Part shown: positions 52,701 through 59,518 of the stretch, piece after piece
Numbering within the stretch: the first letter of the stretch is position 1
How the letters are laid out: each line of letters opens with the position of its first letter
Assembly: GCA_947624305.1 (NCBI GenBank)
Contig: CANQKC010000013.1
Span: 1 to 64,000, forward strand
DNA from: an uncultured Monoglobus sp.
GTDB taxonomy: Bacteria > Bacillota > Clostridia > Monoglobales > Monoglobaceae
DNA length: 64,000 nucleotides
Reading direction: 5' to 3'
Program-made: the position numbers and the translations under genes
The notes under the pieces: generated by a model
The model's input: only the letters and a program-made list of their open reading frames with translations
Told to the model about the DNA's origin: nothing
The model's database searches: none

Positions 52701-53424
52701 GCTTTTCTGAAATATAGTACTGATACAGCCAGCCGATGATCTCGACTTGGCCCTCTTTTTCAACATTAAAAGCATCCTCGTCTATATCATTGACGAGATG
52801 GTACACAATACCGTTATTGTCGATAAATGAGATCGTGAGCAAAAGCTCGGTATAATCGTTAGTTTTCTCAAAAAGCTCGGGTAAAATATCGTTCAGTTTA
52901 TTGCACTGCTTTATAAAAAGCATACGAAACAACTCATCTAATTTATTTTCGTCTTTAAGTTGATAAATCACACTCTGTTCATAGGGTGTGAAATCCAAAT
53001 CAGTTTCAAACGGAGTGGTTACAAAATCGGGCTCGCTTTTGGCGCTGTTAACGGAAGAAAGCACACGAATACCCGAAGGCAAATAATTATTTACCTCCAT
53101 AAAGCGAATAGCAATAAGGCGATTAAACCAAGTATATGCGACTTCTTCAACAATATCATCAAAAGCTTCTTTTAAGCTTTTAAAGCTGTGTTCTCTTTCA
53201 CGAATTGCGTTTACAAGTGCGTTTCGTTGATTGATTTCGACGCCGGACACTTCGGTATATTTATTTGTTCCTACATCAAAGAAATGCAAATCAGCGGTTG
53301 ACTGCGGCAATTTCTCCGCGATGCCGTTTTCGTCTATGCCCAGCATTTTTGTTTTATACTTAATATCGGCGATCAGCTTTTGTCTCGCCCATACCGCAAA
53401 GTTTTTTATCGCTGTTTTGTTCAT
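49729..53424 (-). CDS. pglX: BREX adenine-specific DNA methyltransferase PglX
   Basis: A 1231-residue N6-adenine methyltransferase that marks host DNA in the BREX system. SAM-binding FFDPCMGSGHILVYAFD (about 322-338) and the catalytic NPPY (TNPPYMNK, about 501). The middle and C-terminal region should hold the target-recognition domain. Residues after about 880 and the end of the gene are GC-rich like the rest of the operon, while 50.8-53.3 kb is clearly AT-rich, so the gene is a mosaic. At codons about 1017-1027 the frame crosses a 28-bp heptamer array (encoding SGQWSVISGQ), which could make expression phase-variable. At present the frame is open. Confidence 0.95.
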   Translation of the reverse strand: MNKTAIKNFAVWARQKLIADIKYKTKMLGIDENGIAEKLPQSTADLHFFDVGTNKYTEVSGVEINQRNALVNAIREREHSFKSLKEAFDDIVEEVAYTWFNRLIAIRFMEVNNYLPSGIRVLSSVNSAKSEPDFVTTPFETDLDFTPYEQSVIYQLKDENKLDELFRMLFIKQCNKLNDILPELFEKTNDYTELLLTISFIDNNGIVYHLVNDIDEDAFNVEKEGQVEIIGWLYQYYISEKHDAIINIYKGTVKKADIPAATQLFTTDWVVRYIVDNSLGRYWIERNPGSKLAEKLDFFVTPKSGKIEYIDEKIYPADLTFFDPCMGSGHILVYAFDVLMEIYRECGYSDRDAALSIVQNNLFGIDIDKRAYQLAYFAVMMKARSYNRRLFRNNIHINLAVCEESNAIERFACGGITNDEEQNKIGEYLVEVFKDSKEIGALQAVKKNDYISFTKYLQSLKQLERQLNISSVSWINDTLPKMFKLAKQAHIMSQKYSIVCTNPPYMNKMESNLKEFVVKNYKAYSGDLFSVFMYRNFGYCKAGGYSAFMTPFVWMFIKTYEALRNYIIETKSIVSLIQMEYSAFEEATVPICSFVLKNTKEKSEGLYFRLSDFKGGMEVQKKKVLEAIDDKECGYFYESDQSNFSKIPGSPIAYWVSDNAIRLCEQSKVFEDYATTRAGMITGNNNLFIRIWHEIDNCKLGLHSHSRQEAMNSRKKWFPYNKGGDYRKWYGNNDYVVNWENDGFVMRNYKDFSGKIPAHAFNLEYIFKENVTWSSLSSYKFAARYTDYGFLYDASGSFADIKKENIYYTLAFLCSEIAFFYLSAINPTLNFQKGNISNLPFILNQIQKEKIDYITNQNIKLSKTDWDSYETSWDFKCLPLVNLSRGLWDAARVNAAIESYYGGYPKADSPLELCYLLWKGECSERFGRLKANEEELNRIFIDIYGLRDELTPEVADRDVTVHYVVDSKDDITESLKGSNYVRTKRDEIVSLISYAVGCMFGRYSLDREGLVYAGGDFSGQWSVISGQYAPDEDNCIPITDEQYFEDDIVGRFVEFIETVYGKDTLEENLKFIASALGGKGNSSREVIRSYFLKDFIKDHIKTYKKRPIYWMFDSGRQNGFKALVYMHRWNADTIGNVRVEYLHRVQNIYEREISRMQEITDSGADSREIGRASKRREKLLKQLKETRDYDEKIAHLALSRIDIDLDDGVKVNYEKVQTGKDGNKMQILTKI
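50346..50373 (-). repeat. in-frame heptamer array (4 x 7 bp) inside pglX
   Basis: On the coding strand AGTGGTC, AGTGGTC, AGTGATC, AGTGGAC, followed by AGT. The four-unit, 28-bp form matches the intergenic heptamer arrays of this chromosome. Seven is not a multiple of three, so unit gain or loss shifts the frame. Confidence 0.88.
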
Positions 53425-53446
53425 AAGCCCCTCCTGCTTTGCAACG

Positions 53447-56400
53447 TCAAAACTCGATTTGTATTATTGTGTTGTCCTCAAGAGCGGCGAGCAGATCTTT
53501 CTCAAGCCGTGCTGTGCAGCGTTTCACATCGTCCGGACTTTCAAGCCGCCAGGACGCCTGAGAACTGATCGATCTTATGCCAATCTTTTTCGTCCTCTTT
53601 ACCTTGGGCGCCTCGGGTGGCGGCGTCTGTTCTCCTTGCGAAGTTTCCGCCTGCGCCTTTTGTTTTTCTCTCTCAAATATTTTTGTCTCTTGTTCTTCGA
53701 TATCGTTCATACAGCGGTCAAACAGCGCGTCCGTCTTGGCTTTTATGCTTTGCAGCGTCGCCATATTATTGCAGCTTTCCGCCTCTTCTTCAAGCTCGTT
53801 GAATTTTTCTTTAAACCTTCCGATAAGCCTGTTTTTGCACTTTTTGTTCTCAAGCTCGTCCAGCGTTCTTTTCTTCGCATCCTGTATGGAGGCTTTGATC
53901 GGCTCGGCCTCTTTGTCGAAAAGATCGCCGTAAAGATTCCTGAATTTATCGGTCAGCTCGGGCAGCTTGGAGATCTCTCCGTACGGATTTTTACTTGAAA
54001 TGATAATATTTATTTTATCCGCCGTGTCCTCAATTTCAGCGTCCGCGATAAAGTTTTTGCTGTCGTTATAAATAATAAAAAGTTTATAAGCCGTGTCAAA
54101 AATTTTACGCTGGTCGCCTTTAAAGAAAGTTTTTATCGGCTCGTAATCTTCCGCAAAATCCATATACTCATCATACTTTTGCGACACACCACTAAAAAAT
54201 TCTTCCGTATACTTCATTTGCAAAACGTCTCTCATAAGCTCTATGCCGGATCTTACAACGTCTTGACCCGGATAATCTTTGCATTGGGTATATTCAGCGT
54301 TAAAACCGTCGAGCTCGATTTTCAAGTTTTGAGACAGGCGGCGAAAATTATTCATTATTTCATCGTCGTCATTTCCGGCAGCGGAAGTGTCGAACAATTC
54401 ATGCATTATCTCGCGAGCAAGCTTTTTCTGATTATCGCTTGCTTTTGCGCGCTTTTCTATCAGCAGCTTTTCTCTGTATTCTTTGCGCGTTATGTATCTT
54501 ATGATCTCATCCACGCTTTTATCGTTCAGGCTTATCTGCTCGCGGTTCACAAAAAGCGAAATATCGCCGACTCTGAAAAGCTTTGCCGCGAGCCACTGTA
54601 TATCGGTCTCGGTAAAGCCGTAAGGCGGGCCCGCGAACCGCTCGACAAGCACTTTCATTGAGGTGCTTATATGGCGGCTTGTGTTCCCATCAATAAATCT
54701 GCGCATATCATCCAGCGCCAATACATTGTCGTTATCATTGGCGTCGATAGATATTTGCGTATTTTTGTTCGTAAACAAGGCTCTGATGTCGCTCTCGCTT
54801 TTCGGGGAATTAATATAATTCCGCTTGTTATATATGTCGGAAACAAGCTTTCCCAGCGCGTCGTTGATCCGCGAGGCGACATCTTTTGATGGTGTGCTAA
54901 ATTTATCGCCGTTTACATAGATATCGGCCAATTTCAAGGCTTCCTTGAGATACAGCTTTGCATTGTTTTTATGCTCACTCAGTTCCACTCTTTTTTCGGA
55001 CTTAATATTTTCGTACCGATCGGCGGAATATCCGGGATCAACTCTTAAAAATTTTTCTATTTTGAGAGCGCTCTCGATCTCGTCGATATATGAGCGGTCG
55101 TCCGGCAGGACCACAAGGACGCCGCCCGCCGAGAGGCCGCGCAGAATGTTCTCGTCGTCGGACCTTTCATCGCTGTTCGGCGTAAGTATTTTGAGCGTGA
55201 GCGCGTGATTCTGATTGGCCTTGTGGTACCTCTCGTCGATCATTTGGTTAAATCCGTATGAAACGCTGCCGCTATTGTCGGTATGGCGGTATTTTGTCAA
55301 ATCATATATGCCGTCAAAAACGAGCTGAGAGATACTCGCGGCGATCTCGCTCAGTTCAAGCGGCTGCTGCTTTATGGATTGATTGATCTCCTGTTCCTCG
55401 TTTGTCAGGAATACATATGTGTCTCCGTTTTTCTGAACAAGCGTTTGGCGGATAAGGGCCTGCAGTGCTTTGTCAACTCTTTCTTGCAGCGCCAGCCTGT
55501 CGTCGTCCACATGAGATACCATCAGGCTTGTGATCTGCTCAACGGTGGCTTTGATCTCTTTTACATACTTTATCATAAACAGTGTTTTAAGCACGTTGAC
55601 GGTAAAGCAGTCGCTCTCGTGATCGGGATTTATATACTCGTTATCGAGCGCTTTGGTGATAACTCCCCTGTGAGAGTGGTCGATGAACTCCTCAAGAGGC
55701 TCATAGAACTTATCAAAAGATACCAGAGCGCCGACTTCTTTATCCTTAAGGCCCATAGCGGACTCTTTAAAAAGCGCCAGCATTGAACGCTCGCCGTCGG
55801 CCAGATGCTTGCCCGACGCGCCGAAGGTGCGGATCGCAGTAAGCACGCTGCCGAGCAGATTAAACTGATACGGCACAAAGGGATAGACCACCGAAAAATC
55901 ATCCCTGCCGGAATACAGTTTTTTCTCGATCCCGTCGTTAAACAATATCAGGTTTTTAATTATCGTCGCCTTGCTGTCATATATCAGCCTCAGCGTGTCT
56001 TCGCCGACCTTTTTCTTTTCGAGGATCCTTTTCTTTATGACCTCGTCGACATTGGCCGAAGAAAGCGAAAGGCGGGTGTCAAAGCGGCCCTGGATCTTTG
56101 AAAAGTCATTGCCGTGCACCTTGGTTACCGCGTCGATGTCCTGCTGGCTGGTAACGATTATCCAGGCCCGTCCGCCGCACTTTGTTCCCAGATCCTCGGT
56201 GACGGTCTGAAGGTTGAGCATAAGTTTTGAGTCGTCGCCTATATATTGGCCGATCTCGTCAACAAGAAAAACAATGTGATGATTATCGCCCTTCTTGTCG
56301 ATATATTTTTTCACAAGCTCCGCGAATCTCTCAACGCTGAATTCATACGGCTCGGTCGCCTTTTCGCACCAATTGCGCGACGCTTCCTCGCTCATAAATC

Positions 56401-57049
56401 CGATCGCGGACAGGGCCTTGACTATATCATCTTGAATAAAATCAAACTCATACCGAGCTGACTCCCAATCGGAGCCGTTGATATTTTTAAACTCGTCTTT
56501 AAATTTATCATATATCCCTTCGTTATCCAGTTTGCGCTCAAGGTCGGCAACGGCGGGATAGGCGCCGCAATAGCCCTGAGCCTCGTTAAACACCTTCAAA
56601 AACACAGAGACTATGGCGTCTTTTGAATTCTTGCCGGTGCTTTCGCTCTTTGAGTCTATATTAAAAAGCATTACGGTCGCGGGAGTGTCGGTGGCAAGCT
56701 GCATATCCGCGAGGACCATGCGGTCGACGATCTTGTTATCGTCAATAAAATAGTCAAGAGCGCGCTTGCCTTCGACTGTTTTGTTCCCCAAAATATATGA
56801 GAGGATCTTCAAAAAGTGCGATTTACCACTTCCGAAAAAGCCCGATATCCATACTCCCATTTTATCGGTGGCGCCGACAATTCCTTTTTTGTAGCTCGCG
56901 AAAAAGTTTGAAAAATGCTTTTGCAGCTCACGCGTGACAACATATTCTTCAAGCTCCTGCTTGATGTTTTCCTCCTCGGCCTGTCCGACTTTTATAACGC
57001 CTTTGAGTTCGCGGCTGATCGGGTTTTTAAAAATTTCTTCAATAATCAT
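53447..57049 (-). CDS. brxC: BREX ATPase BrxC (DUF499-type)
   Basis: A 1200-residue ATPase. Walker A ISGFFGSGKSH (about residues 68-78), LDYFIDDNKIVDRMVLADMQLA, Walker B-like HHIVFLVDEIGQYIG and an arginine-rich helical half follow. The C-terminal 200 residues have coiled-coil character (LNELEEEAESCNNMATLQSIKAK region; EQETKIFEREKQKAQAE). The start is placed at MIIEEIFKNP because GAGGAG lies 7 bp upstream; GTG or ATG codons slightly upstream overlap that site. It overlaps the brxB stop region, consistent with coupled translation. Confidence 0.94.
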   Translation of the reverse strand: MIIEEIFKNPISRELKGVIKVGQAEEENIKQELEEYVVTRELQKHFSNFFASYKKGIVGATDKMGVWISGFFGSGKSHFLKILSYILGNKTVEGKRALDYFIDDNKIVDRMVLADMQLATDTPATVMLFNIDSKSESTGKNSKDAIVSVFLKVFNEAQGYCGAYPAVADLERKLDNEGIYDKFKDEFKNINGSDWESARYEFDFIQDDIVKALSAIGFMSEEASRNWCEKATEPYEFSVERFAELVKKYIDKKGDNHHIVFLVDEIGQYIGDDSKLMLNLQTVTEDLGTKCGGRAWIIVTSQQDIDAVTKVHGNDFSKIQGRFDTRLSLSSANVDEVIKKRILEKKKVGEDTLRLIYDSKATIIKNLILFNDGIEKKLYSGRDDFSVVYPFVPYQFNLLGSVLTAIRTFGASGKHLADGERSMLALFKESAMGLKDKEVGALVSFDKFYEPLEEFIDHSHRGVITKALDNEYINPDHESDCFTVNVLKTLFMIKYVKEIKATVEQITSLMVSHVDDDRLALQERVDKALQALIRQTLVQKNGDTYVFLTNEEQEINQSIKQQPLELSEIAASISQLVFDGIYDLTKYRHTDNSGSVSYGFNQMIDERYHKANQNHALTLKILTPNSDERSDDENILRGLSAGGVLVVLPDDRSYIDEIESALKIEKFLRVDPGYSADRYENIKSEKRVELSEHKNNAKLYLKEALKLADIYVNGDKFSTPSKDVASRINDALGKLVSDIYNKRNYINSPKSESDIRALFTNKNTQISIDANDNDNVLALDDMRRFIDGNTSRHISTSMKVLVERFAGPPYGFTETDIQWLAAKLFRVGDISLFVNREQISLNDKSVDEIIRYITRKEYREKLLIEKRAKASDNQKKLAREIMHELFDTSAAGNDDDEIMNNFRRLSQNLKIELDGFNAEYTQCKDYPGQDVVRSGIELMRDVLQMKYTEEFFSGVSQKYDEYMDFAEDYEPIKTFFKGDQRKIFDTAYKLFIIYNDSKNFIADAEIEDTADKINIIISSKNPYGEISKLPELTDKFRNLYGDLFDKEAEPIKASIQDAKKRTLDELENKKCKNRLIGRFKEKFNELEEEAESCNNMATLQSIKAKTDALFDRCMNDIEEQETKIFEREKQKAQAETSQGEQTPPPEAPKVKRTKKIGIRSISSQASWRLESPDDVKRCTARLEKDLLAALEDNTIIQIEF

Positions 57050-57060
57050 CGTCATTCTCC

Positions 57061-57639
57061 TCACTCAACAAGTTTAAACGCTCTGTAATAATTGTCGTCC
57101 TTTATTTTTCCGAATAATACCAGTTCCTGTCCGTCATACTTTCCGGGATAGAACATCACGACGGGAACGCTGTCGATAACATGCTGCATATTATTAAGCA
57201 CCGTGTGCGAGCGTATTATGGGATAACATTTTCCTATCCCGGTCACAAAAATAACCTGTTTGCCGCCGACACGCTCTTTTATATAGTCAATGATAAGGCT
57301 CTCGGTCGAGTTGACCCGCATAAGGTTCGCCACCGCCGTGCTCACCTTTTGAAAGCCCCGTTTCTTTTCCATATCGTAGCATTTCCGCATATATCCTTTG
57401 CGCTCGAGGATCGAGTTCATGATCTCATAGAGGTCAAAAACCCCGACCTCAAAGCCCACGCTGTTTTTGGTGTATCTTTTGCGGATCATTTCGACCCGCT
57501 CCCTGACATAGAGCTCTTCCTCCGCGGGATAGTCGAAAATATAATATCCGACCTCGTTGCCGAGCCGCGTGTTTTGCCTGAACGAGGGCTCTTTGATTTT
57601 TTGCTCCGCCATATCAAGACGCTCGCTTAAAACGGCCAT
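57061..57639 (-). CDS. brxB: BREX protein BrxB (DUF1788)
   Basis: A 192-residue protein of the DUF1788 family: FRQNTRLGNEVGYYIFDYP, then FEVGVFDLYEIMNSIL, FVTGIGKCYPIIRSHTVLNNMQ and VMFYPGKYDGQELVLFG. Second gene of the operon and required for BREX in studied systems; its biochemical role is not settled. It begins 1 bp after brxA ends. Confidence 0.94.
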   Translation of the reverse strand: MAVLSERLDMAEQKIKEPSFRQNTRLGNEVGYYIFDYPAEEELYVRERVEMIRKRYTKNSVGFEVGVFDLYEIMNSILERKGYMRKCYDMEKKRGFQKVSTAVANLMRVNSTESLIIDYIKERVGGKQVIFVTGIGKCYPIIRSHTVLNNMQHVIDSVPVVMFYPGKYDGQELVLFGKIKDDNYYRAFKLVE

Positions 57640-57640
57640 A

Positions 57641-58243
57641 TCAATACACCCCCGTAAACGCTTTAACTATCATGCCGTCTCCCTTTTTTTCCAAGTACCG
57701 CTCAAGCATAATATCGAGCAAAGGCGGCGTTATTCTTCTTTTGTTTTTATCCGCGGCCAAAAGATTTGCGTCGGTCAAAAAATTGATATAGCTCGACCTA
57801 AGACGCTTTTTGGTGGTATCGGTCCAGGACGCGACCGTGTCGTTCTGCACTTCTTTATTGTTAAAAAATGCCCTCGCATCCGCCGTTTCCAAATATTCGG
57901 TCCCCAGTATTATCTTGTCGCGGTATACCTCGTTGATAAATTCAAAAAACAGTCTGTTGTCATAAAGCACGCAAATCAGATTAATCAGCTTTTGCGTCGC
58001 AAGGTCGGACGAGAAAAACAGCTCCAAGGCCTCGCTGTCAATATGCCTTATGCGCCTGCTCAGATAGCCGCACATCCTTTTGGCTCTGTATTCATTCGGC
58101 GCGCCGAACAAGTTGTCATGAGCGACGAGGCTTTTTATCGCATCGAGCGAATTGCCTTCTTTGAGCAGCAATAAGCACTTTTTGAATTCAACAAACCAAA
58201 ACGACTGCGAAACCAAGCCCGCCGAATATTTGCTGCATATCAT
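57641..58243 (-). CDS. brxA: BREX protein BrxA (DUF1819)
   Basis: A 200-residue helical protein of the DUF1819 family: YSAGLVSQSFWFVEFKKCL, NRRLSRRIRHID-type ARKMCGYLSRRIRHID and SSYINFLTDANLL. Related BrxA proteins bind DNA. First gene of the operon. An AGGAG site 8 bp upstream of ATG supports the start. Confidence 0.93.
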   Translation of the reverse strand: MICSKYSAGLVSQSFWFVEFKKCLLLLKEGNSLDAIKSLVAHDNLFGAPNEYRAKRMCGYLSRRIRHIDSEALELFFSSDLATQKLINLICVLYDNRLFFEFINEVYRDKIILGTEYLETADARAFFNNKEVQNDTVASWTDTTKKRLRSSYINFLTDANLLAADKNKRRITPPLLDIMLERYLEKKGDGMIVKAFTGVY

Positions 58244-58694
58244 ATTCTTTTCTCCTATCCGTTTAAAGTATATCCTGTCGTGTGTACAAAAAATTGTCCT
58301 GTATATAAAAAACCCATGCCGACAAATTTTTGCAAATTCACATTACACGCGCGTATAATTACGCCATAATAACAAAATAATACCATAAAACTCAAAATAA
58401 TTCAAGATAATTTATATAATATTTAAAAATTTTAAAATCAGCCACCTTGATATATAATATGTTACTAATCGTGGAGATTTAAAGTCCGTTTTCATAACTT
58501 AACGGGCAGGAACATAGGCAGTATTGTTTTTGGCTTTAAAACCAACGTTTTTACGTCACTCGCAGGCTTCTAAATGTCCACGGCTTTACACAAAAATATA
58601 TCAACTTAATACAGCATTCTGTTATCTGCGGAAAAGTCATGATATTGACGCCGGTACCCTAAAAATATTTTGCTAAATCATTATATAAAAACGA
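58244..58694. other. divergent intergenic region between brxA and hicA
   Basis: About 450 bp, AT-rich near brxA. It must hold the BREX promoter, but I cannot place a consensus -35/-10 on the minus strand. It includes ACACGCGCGTATAAT near 58344-58358, a partial palindrome. No open frame is credible. Confidence 0.5.
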
Positions 58695-58723
58695 TTGACA
58701 GCACGTGTAATACGTGCTATAAT
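58695..58723 (+). promoter_or_regulatory. hicAB promoter with operator-like palindrome
   Basis: TTGACA, 17-bp spacer, TATAAT: a perfect consensus. The spacer GCACGTGTAATACGTGC is itself an inverted repeat (GCACGT / ACGTGC), well placed for repression by HicB. Confidence 0.9.
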
Positions 58724-58746
58724 GAAAATATAGGGAGGATTTTGCA

Positions 58747-58938
58747 ATGAGATTCAGAGAGCTTGAAAAAATAATAAAACAGGATGGCTGGTATTTGGTT
58801 GACAGTTCGGGTTCACACTATCAATATAAACATCCTGCCAAAAAGGGTAAGGTAACGATACCGAGACACGCCGGTGATATAAACATCCGCGTTGCAAAAT
58901 CCGTTTTACAGCAGGCGGGTATCTCAAAAAAGATATGA
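58747..58938 (+). CDS. hicA: HicA mRNA-interferase toxin
   Basis: A 63-residue toxin with the double-stranded RNA-binding-like fold. FRELEKIIKQDGWYLV, then SSGSHYQYKHP with the catalytic His (about residue 25), and the KVTIPRH and ISKKI ends. It cleaves mRNA when free of HicB. A GGGAGG site precedes it. hicB starts 32 bp later. Confidence 0.93.
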   Translation: MRFRELEKIIKQDGWYLVDSSGSHYQYKHPAKKGKVTIPRHAGDINIRVAKSVLQQAGISKKI

Positions 58939-58970
58939 CCCGCGCAAAATAAAATTTTGGAGGTTCTATT

Positions 58971-59369
58971 ATGAAATACGTTTATCCCGCTGTTTTTTAT
59001 CCGGAGGAAAACAACACATATTCCGTTATTATTCCGGATCTGAACAATCTCGCCACACAAGGCGAAACTCTCGCTGAGGCCATTGATATGGCGGTTGACG
59101 CCTGCGGCCTTTATATCTACACATCAATGAAAGACGGTGAAAAACTGCCGCGGCCGTCGGAGATCGCGTCAATTCCGATCGATGAAGTAGGCGCGTTTGC
59201 AAGTCTTGTTTCGGTCGATATGACGGAATATGCCAAAAAGCACAACGAAAAAGCCGTCAAAAAGACATTAACGATTCCCGCGTGGCTGAACACCGAAGCC
59301 GTTAATGCCGGCATAAACTTTTCGGCAGTCCTTCAGGAGGCCTTGCAGGAAAGACTGTATACAAAATGA
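58971..59369 (+). CDS. hicB: HicB antitoxin
   Basis: A 132-residue antitoxin. The N-terminal RNase-H-like part has YPAVFYPEENNTYSVIIPDLNNLATQGETLAEA, and the C-terminus is a ribbon-helix-helix (KKTLTIPAWLNTEAVNAGINFSAVLQEAL) that would bind the palindrome in the hicAB promoter. It neutralises HicA and should stabilise the element. It ends 180 bp before attR. Confidence 0.93.
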   Translation: MKYVYPAVFYPEENNTYSVIIPDLNNLATQGETLAEAIDMAVDACGLYIYTSMKDGEKLPRPSEIASIPIDEVGAFASLVSVDMTEYAKKHNEKAVKKTLTIPAWLNTEAVNAGINFSAVLQEALQERLYTK

Positions 59370-59413
59370 TTTATAATATTGACATTAACGATGACGCCAG
59401 AGGCATTAAAAAC

Positions 59414-59432
59414 TGTCCATTATTTGTCCATT
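59414..59432 (+). promoter_or_regulatory. candidate integrase arm sites, right
   Basis: TGTCCATT twice, 11 bp apart (59414 and 59425), mirroring the pair at 40800-40818 in sequence, spacing and orientation. About 120 bp inside attR. Confidence 0.6.
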
Positions 59433-59518
59433 AGCGTAACAAAATCAATTATTTTGGATAGCAAAATATTTAAGGTGAGAAAAGTCGAAAATAACAGTAT
59501 AGCTTAAATCACCACAAC

